Source: Saccoglossus kowalevskii (Eukaryota; Hemichordata; Enteropneusta; Harrimaniidae). Taken from it: DNA of 64,000 nt. The number at the start of each line of letters is the position of its first letter. Position 1 is the first letter of the stretch. Shown here piece by piece: positions 37,801 to 49,631 of the stretch. The translations under genes and the position numbers were made by a program. Below the pieces are notes generated by a model. The model saw only the letters and a program-made list of their open reading frames with translations, did not search any database and was not told the DNA's origin. Where the stretch lies: the NCBI RefSeq assembly GCF_000003605.2, contig NW_003133845.1, forward strand, positions 206,913 through 270,912, written 5' to 3'.

Positions 37801-40800
37801 CTTGCCAATAATGTTTTGGTCCCAAATTACATTGCTATCACCAACGAAATTCAAAAAAACGTATAATTTTTAACTAAAACAGCAGAAATTTAATTAGCAT
37901 AAAAATGCTTTTCCTACACCACAGACAACTAAAACTTTCAAACCTTAGTCAGGAAATTCATGTGCATTAAATTGTGTTCGCCATGTTAGGCAATCAAAAA
38001 GAATGTATTTGCGCTAAAGTATGTTCAAGGTCTTTCTCATAGCATAAAACACGCTCACTAAAAGTAAATTATGTTTGGGGTTGTAATCACCGTATCTATC
38101 ACCATGGTAAACAGTCTTTTTTTTTAACTCGAAAAGGCATTCATGTGTTATCTTAAATAATGTTTTTTTTGGGGGGGTCATAACTGCCATCCCTGAAATC
38201 TTGCCGATAACCATTTGGTTGCAATTTTCATAGCTATCGCCATGGTGATTCAGATAACTATAACATTTGAAATGTTGTCGTTATATTCATGTGCATTACA
38301 TTGCGTTTTTAAGTCGCGTGCCATAAATTGCGTTTTTTGGAGTCTCTCAAATTCATTTCACTCATGGCAAATGTTATCCTGGGCGCCTCTAATAAATAAC
38401 CTATCTCAATACTGGGCTGAATCAATCATATATCACCAAAAAAACGTGGAAGATTGGGCGAAAATTGTTTTTTTTTTTGCTTGGAAAGGCATTTACGAGT
38501 TGAATAATTGTTTTTGGTGAGGTTGTAATTTTACATTTATGAAACATTTATTTATGTCTCCTGAGAAACACAATCAATGCCAGATAATCACATGTCTGTT
38601 GAGATAGGTGGCAGGCAGAAGCCGAGATGTCTGTTCACCATACAGGAAAATGTCTGTTTTTCCCCTTTCAGGCTTAAGCATCAGATGGTTACTTTAAGTC
38701 ATTACATACGGCGGCAATGTCTCCAAGTATCCCACCCAAAATGATCGTGTGAATTTGTTGAATCTCACCGTGTTTACCAGGCGGCGAAATGCTCGTTTTA
38801 ACACTCGTTGAACACTCTTTGAGTCTTAAGGACCGAGTGAACATATGTTGGGCACTGCCCGAGCCATTTTTTACAGGAATAAAAAATCCATACATTATAG
38901 AACAAACTGTGTGAATTTTCGACAGTAATAATCTTGTAAATTTGTTGATTTGTTTATATTTTGTTTGTTCATTCTTTTGGTCATTATATGATTCAATGTG
39001 CAATGTTCCTTTAATAATCTAACAAAAACATTTCTCTCCAAAAAGTCACAATTTGATAAAAGAACACATTCTGATTTAAACCAATTAGACAATTCAAACA
39101 AATCTGCTAGTTATCAAAACTCAGCTGCCAATCAGCTCATTTCTCAGGAATTACAGGAAATATACAATGTTAAAAAACAAGTGCAAGTTACTAAATGTGA
39201 AGATTCAACAAAAACAAAAATATAGGTTGCCCGTAAGTTCTGTTAACTGTCAATTGAACATCGAGTTACTAAATATGGACGTTTTACAAAAATGAAAATA
39301 TTTGTTGCTCGTAACTTGAAGTTTTGTTAACTGTTAATTAACATTGAGTTATAATTTGGGCGTGGATTCGCAGAAATGGACGTGGTTTCTAAAATATGGG
39401 TGTGGTCATTTTAGTAAGTCAAATTTGTTGTCACTCGATGTTTCAATTCAGCATCACGTTGAATACAAATGGTGAAGTTAGGCACAGTGTGTAGTTAGGT
39501 GAAAAGTGATGTTATCATAAATATATCAGTAAAGTAAAGTGCTATGAAAATGTTGAACTTTGGTGAATACATATAGTGATTCAAGAAGGTATTTGAAAAC
39601 AAATAGTGAGATAGGTGATTTTTTTTTTTTTTTGCAGCTTTGGGAGAAGTCACCTAGGAGAAGTACATCTACGATTATATATATTATTGTGATACTAAAC
39701 ACAGTTGGTTCCAGTATCAGTATGATTAGTGACTGTGTCACTGAAAGGCTGGTTTCTATTGGCTATGACACAAATTTACCACTCGGCCAAAATGCAGCGA
39801 TGAAGAAAATTGAACCCCAAAAAATTGTGAGTATATAACTACAAATATATTAATGCTAAGGTTAACTGTTAGAACCCTACTCATGAATCTTAAAAAAAAT
39901 TGATCATAAATCTCTTGACATTGTTCAAATTGGATTGCCCATCATATCACCCATGAGCCATTGCTCTATGGAAAGTATGCTATACAGTGTAGTACTGTAT
40001 TTTGAGCAAGTTGATCAAATATTGTCTAAAAATTGTGACTTTTAGAACAATTCCAATGAATAAAAAGTTAAAGAAAAATATAATTTTTATCTCATTTTAC
40101 CACAGCTTTTACATGACTATGATTCACTAAAGCCCATGATAGCCGCAAGGTTTGTGATTGGTTGTACAATTTGTTGAAAAAGTGATGAATTCTGAGTATT
40201 TTCATTCATGAGTATCTTTCTTACTTAAAACCTGTATTTATGAATTTGATTTGACTTGAAATACTGTAAGAAATTACATAATTTATGTCCAAAAACAAAC
40301 AAAGTAACATACACTGACACATACAACAATAATAAATTTAAAAAAAACGACAACAAAAAAAACATAAGATTTTATGAATAAAGACTCCAAGACTGTTAAC
40401 AATGAAACTATCCCTTGAACTCAACTGTTTCTTAAACATAATCTGCTTAGGCAAATTCTCAAATTGTTCATTGTGCATTGAGATTCTTCCCAAAAATTGG
40501 CACCTATCAGTTTCCATCTCTGGGTTCTTGCAATCTAAGTGAGCATGCATCTCATTGCCAACAGATAGATGTATTTGAGCACTAATTTAAAAAAGGTTAT
40601 CACAGGTATGTTACTCTTAGTCAAATCTGTGTTAAAGATGATATTAGCCGTTCACCCAACATGTTATTTATTCATGTACATCAGATTGGGTACATCATGG
40701 CAACCACTGCCCGATATTACTTTCATTTTGACTAATAGATGCTTATGTTAAATTGTGGTTTGAACTGTATGCAAAATTTACCATTTTGATTTATTTCAAT

Positions 40801-43800
40801 TTTTCTTGTATACCTAGTTGACAGTGCTTAGGTTATTGAGTAGTTTTGAAAAAGACATTGGACAGCCATTATGGTAAGTATTTAGATGTTCATTTGTTTC
40901 TCTGTAAGTGTGCCCTCTAACAGCAATGTTGACTGGTTCCCGGCGTTCCTTGCGAATGGCAAGTAGAATGTAGGTAACTAGTAATGGGCATATTGTTGCA
41001 CTGAGCCAGGATACCAGCCGAAAGGCACGTGACTAAGTGAGGTAATTTGAAAACATAAAAAGTTCTTCTGTCTAAACATTCTGTAATACTGCAATAAATT
41101 CATTCCCATTCCCATTCGCTCTGTCTGCTTAGACCTCCTATTTGAGATGGTTCTGGTATTTCTGTTTCACGAGAGTGAATGGAAAACCCAGCTTTATATA
41201 TAGAACGACCATGAGCGTAAGCACTGACATCAGGTAACCCAGGTAACCAAATAGAACAAAGAATGAGAACTTGATGGACCAATCGGAATGCCGTAACTTT
41301 TACTAGTTACTGGCCTCTTGTGGCCTTATTCCGCTATGACACTTGATTTTGTAAAGCCCCCTCTACAGGACTGATCTTGAGTCAAAGTAGATTCTCAATC
41401 AAAAATCAAAGTTGGGTCAATATTGCGTCTGCTGAGAAGTGAGTTAATCAAGAAAAAAATCAAGTTTGTATTCAGTTTCTGAAGACACTAACTAAAGTAT
41501 TGTGACACATTTATTTTTACAATTATTTTGCATAAAATGTGAATTAAATTAAAACTATGGCAAGTTGTTTTTCAAGATGTATGATTTTCTGTTACAGCCA
41601 ATAAAATTTAGTTTATTTTACTCAATCAAATTACCTTTGCTTCTCCTACCTATAAAATTGGTGCCTTTTTAACCAGTCACAGTTAAGGCCTAATTAACTT
41701 CCAACTAAAATGTTTGATGTGTGGTATTTCCAAATAAAAAAGAATGTTGTGAAATCACTGCAGGCGTGTGGACTCAATTTGACTCTAGTTGATTTCACTC
41801 TTGTCTTCAAAGCGAATTTAATCTAATCTGACAACCTGTGCTGGTCTGCATGCTATTTCTGCTCCAAACACATTTTGCACAGCATTTCGACTTAAAATAA
41901 CATAAAATAACATATTTTTCTTACCATGTGATGTCACTTGGCTCATTCTGCCATATACAAAACATATATATTGCTCTGTGCCACGTCCAATGTGACATAT
42001 ACCATGTATTTTTAATGCAGCTGTACTAGCTGCTTTAATCATATCTTCTGAATAATTTATGAATTTTTAGTTGAATTTACTCTACTGAGCATATTACTGT
42101 ACATATGTACAGTGCATCATGGGAGAAATTCCTATTGTATATAAACTGGAGATTCACTAAAATACATGTAAATGTCAAAAATAATATTGACTTGTTTCAT
42201 CCCATCTGACCGGCCAAAATTTCAAAATACAATGAAACCATTGCAAAAAAACAAATCCTCCTGAAAAAATGTCATGTAATCCTAATTTTGTTTGTTTTTT
42301 CATTGTGGATATCGTAATTGCATTACCACATAGATATTCATGTATGGAACCATGTTATGCATGCTTTTTTACTTGCAGTGAGATATAAAAGCATCATCAA
42401 ATATTCAGTTGTATTTTTATTTTTCAGGCAGTTGACATTATTCCTTATCTTCTTCTTCTACTTCATGGGATGCTTTATTAAGCGAAAACATCGCATTCCG
42501 GAAGGAATCCAGCAGCTAAGCAGGCAGAGTTGGTTTGTTCTACCATTTTTCTCATTATATATGTGGTGAGTATGTATTGTATCAAAAATAATTATTCGAA
42601 TGTTGCATCAATTTTTAGTACCTGTAAGTCCTACAGTGTAGATCGAAATAGAGTTTGGGGTCATCAGAGATGGCAGAACGGAGCAGCTGTTTGTATACCA
42701 GTAGGTGACTGCCTGTCATCCATCTGTTTTTCAACCATCGTCCATCCATCCACCGACAACAATTCCATTTTCAAATTCATCTTAAATACTACCAGCCTTG
42801 ACAATGCTATATGTAGGTACTATGGATGAACCTTTATCATTTTGTATAATATTACCGGGTAATTTTCTATTTTTAGCAAATTGGTAAAAAATTATTTTTA
42901 GAAAACTACCAAATTGAAAACTGATTGTTTTGATATATGATATATATTTATCAGAATAATTCCTTCTATGATGAATTCATTAATCCATCAAAGATGACAA
43001 GGCAAAGCTGTTAGTATAGAAAATTTTCCATCGTCGTCCCACATAAACTTTTTTCAAACAACTTCTTCTTTAACACAGTATTGCTTATTACATATGCTTC
43101 ATAGAAAAGACGCAAATCTGCCCAAAAATAACACTGTGTCATTCAAGATACACTCCAAAAAAATATATTATGCAAGTTTGTTAATCAGAAATTCAAAATT
43201 ACACAACTGAAATCTTTGTTGATCCGACAAGCTTGTAGTGATGTACTGTCTTCGCTGGTTCCTAGTGTCGTTTGGGTGACTGACAGCTGAATGCGGGGTG
43301 GGGGTGGTGTTTGGCGGGTAACAGGTATACACTTAATAAAATGGAATGCAATATGTTAAACATACTTTACAATTGACCTGATTAAATTTTGATATGAATT
43401 TGTACATATCGGTATGTTGGATATATTATGCTTTGGAATTAATCTATGAATATTAATTAACTAATTTGCATACTAAATAATTATTTTCAGCTTGTACTAT
43501 TTTGTATCCTAAAAACAATTTGGTCTACTAGACTGAAACATGGTGTTTCAGTTTTAAATCAATGTATAAAGCAGTTTAAGCAGAAATTTAATTCGCTTCA
43601 CATGGAAGCATTTTCTAGCATCTCCAGTTTTAGTGAATATTTGTAATTAACTATATTATTATGAGATGTGTTTACTATACGCATGTTTTACTGATTCGCT
43701 GGTGGAATTCAGCAATAATAAATTTCCACATACAGTGGCCTGTTGGATGAGGATGTGAGATCAATTACAATGTATCTCTATATTGACTTAGGAAACAATT

Positions 43801-44236
43801 TTATTTGAGATATAATGATTTTAAAATCATCTTTCTACATAGAACGAAATTACTCACACCTGTTTCAAATCTTATTTGCAGGTATCTGATAGCAGAATAC
43901 CAAATGCTGACATCATTCCTAGTTTTAACCTTCTTCATGTTGTTCTATCAGCTTTTTGAGCAATCTCAACACAGAATAACTGACATCAATGGTCAGTTTC
44001 TATTACAAAGTATGGGCATAGCAATGGTCTTTTTATTGTCCTGGAAATGGCTGTTATGGGGAGACAGTGCACTGCATGAAAAATACCCCGGATTTACTGG
44101 AATTCCGCAACCACTGACTTGGTGGAATAACATGTACAGCAAGAATTTAGTGCCGAGTATGGATGGTATTGATGAGTTAGTGGAAAAAATATCAAGTCCG
44201 ATTTTGACCGTGACTGTTCCGGGCGCTCCTCAATGA
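28802..44236 (+). CDS. CLN6: CLN6 ER transmembrane protein, 7 exons
   Basis: CLN6 is a multi-pass ER membrane protein that, with CLN8, helps load lysosomal enzymes for export to the Golgi; loss causes neuronal ceroid lipofuscinosis in mammals. Exons: 28802-28905, 31572-31755, 37219-37317, 39638-39826, 40818-40873, 42428-42565, 43882-44236. All GT-AG, phases consistent, 1125 nt, 374 residues (human 311). Seen blocks that align with human CLN6 along its whole length: FHIELWVTLTVVFIVLDIGK; YFPSDWLPFGKIHTADFMQI; LLKLWEKSPRRSTSTIIYII; SDCVTERLVSIGYDTNLPLG; PLWQLTLFLIFFFYFMGCF; LYMWYLIAEYQM; KYPGFTGIPQPLTWW. The N-terminal tail before the first membrane segment is longer than in human and Ser/Lys-rich. 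Exon 1 is predicted from an ATG-ATG start, a GTATGT donor and the exact phase (AG|C); it is the least certain exon. Confidence 0.92.
28978..29516. repeat. Inverted minisatellite (hairpin-forming)
   Basis: Left arm 28978-29150: GATTCGTCCCAAGTC-type units of about 16-17 bp. Right arm 29265-29516: the reverse complement, as about 7.5 units of 33 bp containing GGGACGAATCGACTTGTG then GGACGAATGTGAATT. A spacer of about 115 bp lies between. Located 73 bp after the predicted CLN6 exon 1. Both strands show long false reading frames (NWDESTCGTNV-type repeats). Confidence 0.9.
29906..30185 (+). repeat. Dispersed repeat family R1, copy 1
   Basis: Shares with 35383-35960 the run AGTC(T/C)C, CTGAAAACGAGGACTTGTG-like, then ATTATACATGTGCACATCAA and TTTGTTTCAC(A/G)ATCTG. 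At least four copies lie in the CLN6 introns and just past its end (also 31029 and 44382). Type unknown; no coding frame. Confidence 0.7.
31029..31310 (+). repeat. Dispersed repeat family R1, copy 2
   Basis: A diverged copy; shares GTTTCCGTTCTGATGTAATC-like start, TGATGCACAT and GGCCATTTTGTTTT blocks with the copy at 35383-35960. Ends about 260 bp before CLN6 exon 2. Confidence 0.6.
32532..33554. mobile_element. 1.0 kb TA-flanked inverted-repeat DNA transposon, non-autonomous
   Basis: Left TACCGGATTCTGCCGTATAT then TCGCCC; right end reverse-complemented TACCGGATTCTGCTGTAAAT then TCGCCC: 26 bp with two mismatches, edged by TA on both sides as in Tc1/mariner-type insertions. No transposase-like frame inside. 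Lies in CLN6 intron 2. Confidence 0.75.
33938..34140. repeat. 30-bp minisatellite, about 6 copies
   Basis: Unit (C/T)TGCCCATATTTGGACATT then GGATTACATCA. Because 30 is a multiple of three, each frame gives a clean but false 10-residue peptide repeat (AHIWTLDYIT). CLN6 intron 2. Confidence 0.9.
34300..35250. repeat. 17-bp satellite, two blocks with duplicated flank
   Basis: Unit ATTGGATTCAGAGACAT with variants (GGCCAT, GTCAT, GTCGT). Block 1 is about 34352-34690, block 2 about 34746-35250. Each block is preceded by the same leader (TTACATCTGATGGT, then AACAACAATAATGAATTC), so the block together with its flank was duplicated. Variant units cluster in runs, which shows local spread of variants. 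Block 1 is broken by the assembly gap. Confidence 0.95.
34584..34633. other. Assembly gap, 50 N
   Basis: A run of exactly 50 N inside the 17-bp satellite; the true length of the array is therefore unknown. Confidence 0.99.
35383..35960 (+). repeat. Dispersed repeat family R1, copy 3 (longest)
   Basis: Opens with a perfect 10-bp stem AGTCCCTGTT (35385-35394) and AACAGGGACT (35410-35419) around a 15-base loop. Homology with the other copies runs for at least 400 bp. CLN6 intron 2. Confidence 0.7.
36833..37014. mobile_element. AGGCCAAAAAA MITE, shorter copy
   Basis: Starts AGGCCAAAAAAAAAATTG, then CCCTCAGCGGCCGACCGAAA; a relative of 19088-19361 read in the opposite orientation, with a shorter interior and no matching right end. 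CLN6 intron 2, about 205 bp before exon 3. Confidence 0.65.
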
Positions 44237-44381
44237 TACAGTGAGGATAGAGATACATAATACTGTAGCTGCCATTTGAATAACAATTTAAAGTTTGCTG
44301 ACTTTGAGCACTCACTTAAAACAACAAACTGAAACTTATCATTGCCAATCATAATATGTTATTTTTATATTGATATTTAAT

Positions 44382-44600
44382 TAGTCCTCGTTATAACAAA
44401 GTCCAAAACAGAGACTTATGATTTGTTCTCTGTGCATGCATCCAGAGCTGTAACCATAACTTGACCAATTATTTCTCAAACTTACATACACATACTTAAT
44501 AATTTGTTTAATCCATATGCACCTACAATGATTTCGTGATTAGTTCAAAGATGACAGCCAGGGTTATAGCCAGAATATAAATATAGCCTGTCTAAAATCA
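44382..44600 (+). repeat. Dispersed repeat family R1, copy 4
   Basis: Shares AGTCC, AAAACAGAGACTTATG and the TTGTTCTCTGTGC block with the other copies, more diverged. Lies about 145 bp after the CLN6 stop, so may fall in its 3' UTR. Confidence 0.55.
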
Positions 44601-45549
44601 ATATTGAAATAAGACACTCAGTAGCCACAAACTTTTAATTTATTTTTTGGGAAATGTTTATTATTATTATTTTGTAAATTATGAAATGTTTTCAATCAAA
44701 AGTGGACATATTTGCTGAAAATTTAGCATGCCAAATGAAAAGTACTAAAATGTAGAGTGCAACTCTAAAATGACAGGTAGATAGGTGGTTGTCTGAAAGC
44801 ATGCTGGTGGCAATGTTCAAATCTGGTGTGAAATTCCTTGGGGGTGAAGGAATTATGTATAGTAAAAAAATCACTGATTGTTTTGTGTATTTCATACTTT
44901 AGACATAATAAAAGCAACAAAAATAGAATAAATGTGTTTTCTGTTTGAAATATTTTGTTCAAGCTTGTTTTAGCAGCTAAATAATCAGGCTGCTATTAGC
45001 TATAGGTATATTTGTCCATTCAATGTTCATCTCTATTTTCAGTGGTAAACACTGCTCGACCCGATAAATATGATATACAGTAGATAATATTGTCCTAATA
45101 TGAGTTTTTTTTTTTGCTTAAATGTAATTTTTGACTTTATGGAAAATCATTACCTAACATTATCAATAACGAATGAAGATGGAGTCATATTGCAGTGCAT
45201 TGTGGGAATGGTAGGCAGCTGCTATATGTTTCTATACTCTATGTTGCCATGTATTACCAATTGCATATAAACAACAATAGTGACAGTAGTCAATATCAGA
45301 AGCTGTTTTCACTCTTAAAAGATCAAATATGATAACACTGATGTCAATAATTTTTCTCGTGTAATTAGGATTACAAGCAAAGCATGTAGCTCTTATGTAT
45401 TGTTATCATTACATTTTCTGCAATGAATTTGTTAGTCATCAAAGTCTCAGATATGATTAATCCAACATTTGTGTATCCTTATCAGCTTGTAGGCCTTCAT
45501 TGGAAGGTATGCAGTCAAAATCTTCAACACTATGCTCTACTTTCTTGTC

Positions 45550-46160
45550 AGCCATCTTGGAATGAATTTTGCCATTTTGAAATCTGAGTGTCTAGGCATT
45601 TTGATTTTTTTGAGATAACATTATTGGTATATAGGTTACCTATTCCACAAATAAAAAAATACAAATAAAAACACTAATTGTCACATATTCTGGAAAAGAG
45701 CAAAAACACTTTTAAAAATCTTCTTCAAACCACTAAAAACATAGATCTGAAATTGGGTATTCAGCATCTACCGGTACGTATAAAGGCCTATTATTTGTAA
45801 AAGATATTTATGATTGAGTATGTGGTATGGCGCCATCTTGGATTAGAAGTAGTTTATATTGATGCCTTATTTTTACTAATTTGAAATTTGCTGTATACTG
45901 CATAATTATACTGAATTTCTTCATACAGCCAAAAAATAATTCAGACAGGTCGCATAATTTGGCATCTTAGATTTCGGGCATTTTTTTTGCCATTTTGAAC
46001 CCTTTCTGAAGGTCCAAGGCATTCTGATTTCTTCGTCACGTTATTGATATATGGACTACCTATTTCACAAATAAAAATGTCAATGATCATCCGAAATTTA
46101 TAAAATTTATGTTTAACACTTGCAGTCAGTATAGCGCCCTCTTGGGGTCAAAACGTATGT
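45550..46160. repeat. Diverged tandem duplication, about 400 bp unit
   Basis: The string TTTTGCCATTTTGAA, then GGCATT(T/C)TGATTT, TATTG(G/A)TATATGG-like and ACCTATT(C/T)CACAAATAAAA appears at about 45570-45660 and again at 45985-46075. Each is followed later by GCGCC(A/C)TCTTGG. Old, with many differences. Confidence 0.6.
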
Positions 46161-46559
46161 ATTACAAATGGGGGAATGGATTGTGAAATATTTTTTTTGC
46201 ATTAGTTGGATACATATTCATATTTTTATAGTTTATGGCATATTGTTCATCATTTATGGGGGAAAGCACACACTAGTCTGGTTTGTTGTTTTCGCAATAA
46301 ACGTTTTCATGTGAAATCAATAACGTTGCCGTCAAAATCAGACACTTGAGCATTTGCAGGCAAATTGTTGATAAATACCAATGACATTTGGGTTACCACA
46401 ATGTGACAACTGCTGTTGAGACATTTTACAGATGAATAAGATTTTAATTTTGAATTCTTTATTGATATTTGTTGTACGAGTGCATTATCTGATATGAACA
46501 TGTAATTAATAACGGCATGTATGATAATACTAGTTATAGTATATCTGCATATTGACAAT

Positions 46560-46695
46560 TTAAAGGGCGACAGTCGTCGCGTCGCGTCCTGTTCGATATG
46601 GGACTCATAGCGACGACGTATACAACGCGTGTAAAATACATTGTTTATTTACATGAAATTCGAACACGCGCTGCTCGACGACCACCGCGCTTTAA
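46560..46695. mobile_element. TTAA-ended MITE, inverted copy of 9522-9654
   Basis: Reverse complement of the element at 9522-9654 over its whole length, including CTGTTCGATATGGGACTCAT and ACATTGTTTATTTACATGAA. TTAA at both edges. Confidence 0.8.
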
Positions 46696-49437
46696 GTTGC
46701 ATTAATTTAATAATTCACTTGTAACCCACAATACAATTCATTGGTTTACCACGAATATAAACAAGTATTCGTACAACCAAACACTGAACCCAAATCACAA
46801 AGTGGCTTACTACCAAGTTGGGATAATATAAAAAATATATATTGATAAGCCCACATTATCTGGTTTGAGGTCAACTGAACTGTTCGGTCGTCAACCGAGT
46901 AGTCAACACATAAAGTTGCATTGTGGGATGTATCGTGTTGACGCGAGATCACTGTGCGCCCGCAGCGACTGAATTAAATACAATTTGGGCAGCAATCACC
47001 CCTGCAATTGCCCATATATAGCTAGAAGGAATACGTTCATATACTTTTAAGTGTATCTCAGACTAGTGACAAGCCTATGGCCACCGTTGTTATACCTGTC
47101 CCACTGTGCTGTGAAGCTTGCGCATCTGCTGTTGATCTGTACACTATCTTTATGATTTGTGGTCGATCATGTATTGTTATTGTATTTGTGAAGGATGATC
47201 GCGGGAAACGTCGGTGGTGGACGCTATCGCATATAGGTGACTGATTTGATTCATAAAGTATTCGACGGATAGCTATGTCAGTTTTATTTTCGTGTGTCCT
47301 GGATTTCTTTGACATGCTTTGACCAATTTTGCTGGAGTTAAGTTGTCTTGGCCAATTTTGTTTTCTCGAGTGTTCTGCCAGTTCTCAGATACACTTCCAT
47401 TGATTTGGTACACATACTGGTGTGAATATTCTCCTCAGCAGTTTCTGTTTGTTGATATGAGTTTGATATACGATAATATATATGATAAAGCCCTCGTATG
47501 AGGATTCTTCTGGTATATGAATCTTACCTGAGAAAAACTGTTGAGGGTCGAGGCCGAGACATTTCATCATATGAGGGCTATACTATCTGAATTAAAAGTC
47601 ACCACCCAAGTTGTAGTCATTTTACTCCTAAAATTGGCTTACTGGAATTATGGCAAATGAATTAAAAAGAATGAAGATCTGCATTATGATTTGTGAATAT
47701 TCGTGAGCTAAATCGAAACATCATATACGCCAAAGTCAATGGCTAACATGGAGTTCCATATCGGTAACTGATGAGTGTCGTGACCGTGGATATTTTATTT
47801 CATTTTCTTTAATCATGTATGTGAAACTACTACTAGTGAGTAGCGTTCTACATAGAAATATCTTCATTATGCAGTTTGTTTTTCTTTTAATTTGACCGAC
47901 TTGTGGAAAGTTTGTTCCTAAAACCATTGCTCTGAATGTCTGAGACGATTTAAATTGAACTTGAAAAGGTCACATATGATTGATTACTGATGTTCTGTTT
48001 GTTTTAGGTATTCATTTATTAGACTCATTCGTTCAAACTAATTTGGTGAAAGGACAGATAATAAAGTTTCAATTTGGTGGGGCCAGATGTAGATAATGTA
48101 CAAGTCCCAATTCCGTAGTTCTGAAATGCTTTGGCCAGCATCTTTTTGTTCTGTAACCATCATATTGTTAAACTTCAAAATTGACAAATTATGCAGCTCA
48201 AAATTTGAGCACTAAATCGACTTGATCCTATAACAAAAACCTAAAAGAGCATATGGTGAGTGACATTGTTATACTTTTGGAGAACTAAAGAACAGTTCAG
48301 GTTTCAGTTCTGAGAGTGGTCATTTTATGTGAAAACTATCAATATATTTGATTAGTGTCTTCTGTTTGGTCTTGATAAAACATATCTCTTCATTAAAGCT
48401 ATTCTTTGTAATTTACTTTTTTAAATCATGCTAAAGTTCGTTCTCATATTCTCATTCCAACGTCAAAATCAGAAGTTCTGAATTCTCACGTTCCATTTAA
48501 CAGCGCCATCTAGTGTGCAATGTAGGATAATCATGGTTACCAGAGCGCCATCACACGATTGTTTCATAGATGTATAATATTCATATTGGCAGTAATATAA
48601 ATACTAACTCTACTAAAGTCATGACAAATGGTATTTTTATCTCAGCTATGCAAAGGTATGCCGTATGGATACAGCGCCACCCGTCACCAGTTATTAATTT
48701 CACGAGACACATTTTCGCGAACATTTGAAAATCACGACATTTTTTTTTATAATGAAAACATCAATGAGGTTGTGACGACACGTGCGAAATTTTCTGCTTG
48801 TGACTCAAAATCGCGAAATTCAGCGAAGCTAAACGGTTTAGAATATATATCACTATATCACTTTAACTATATATCACCTGTAGCCTTAGAGTGGAAGCTC
48901 CTGGCTTATAAGTTTTCGCGGGAAAATCATCTTTAGGAGGTTCTTGATGTTTCATCTACATGGTACTTGATTTAAGTGTGGTGTATCCTATCGGAAATAT
49001 TAAACATAAGACAGACTATTATATATTCCATATCTAAATGACTAAATATGAATATTAGTTTAATAATATCCAATGTATTCTATCAGTGCATTTTCAATAT
49101 ACCATGCGTGGATTGCTTTGCCATTTGGTATGCACGTCGGAGTACGTCATCATATTTGACATAACGTGTTGTAGATCATTTTGCAGCGGAGCACTTGTGA
49201 CGTCACAAACAAAGGGGTATATTTGTATTATTATTGTATTTGCATACATTACATCTATTGCCGTAACTATTACTAAATAACCAAAATATAATTAATCATT
49301 AAAATCAATGTTTGAGATTCACAAACATTGTGTATACTCTGTCACATCATTATAGCTTTAAATTTTGATCCAGTGCTAATACCTTGTATTAAAAACACGC
49401 CTGTGATGTCTTACTAACGTGACAGAATAACGGCGAG

Positions 49438-49595
49438 TTAAAGGGGAACCGCTCAATCCCAATCACCAAAGAATCATGGGACACTATTGTTTATGTTGTT
49501 TACAATGTTAATCTATCTTTTGTTATCCATTGTTATTTTAATCCAGAAAGTAAATTTGTTGTGAAATTAAGCTTAACTAGAAGGTGCCCCTTTAA
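49438..49595. mobile_element. TTAA-ended MITE, 158 bp
   Basis: Left TTAAAGGGGAACC, right end reverse-complemented TTAAAGGGGCACC, TTAA at both edges. The host sequence on each side is itself a 23-bp near-repeat (GTGATGTCTTACT versus GCGATGTCTTACT). Lies 36 bp past the stop of the UST-like gene, so probably inside its 3' UTR. Confidence 0.7.
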
Positions 49596-49631
49596 GGACT
49601 GCGATGTCTTACTGAAGTGACTTGATATCTA

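Larger units (their letters stand above)
44237..49631. other. Intergenic between CLN6 and the UST-like gene
   Basis: CLN6 and the sulfotransferase converge here. A possible CLN6 poly(A) signal AATAAA is at 44928-44933. Contains an R1 repeat copy, a diverged duplication at 45550-46160, and two TTAA MITEs. The longest open frames (47058-47315 -, 48628-48936 +) resemble nothing I know. Confidence 0.5.

Noticed and set aside
48628-48936. 102-codon frame, plus strand
   Set aside because: Built from TCGCGAA/GCGAAAATT-type noncoding phrases common in repeats; no family resemblance.
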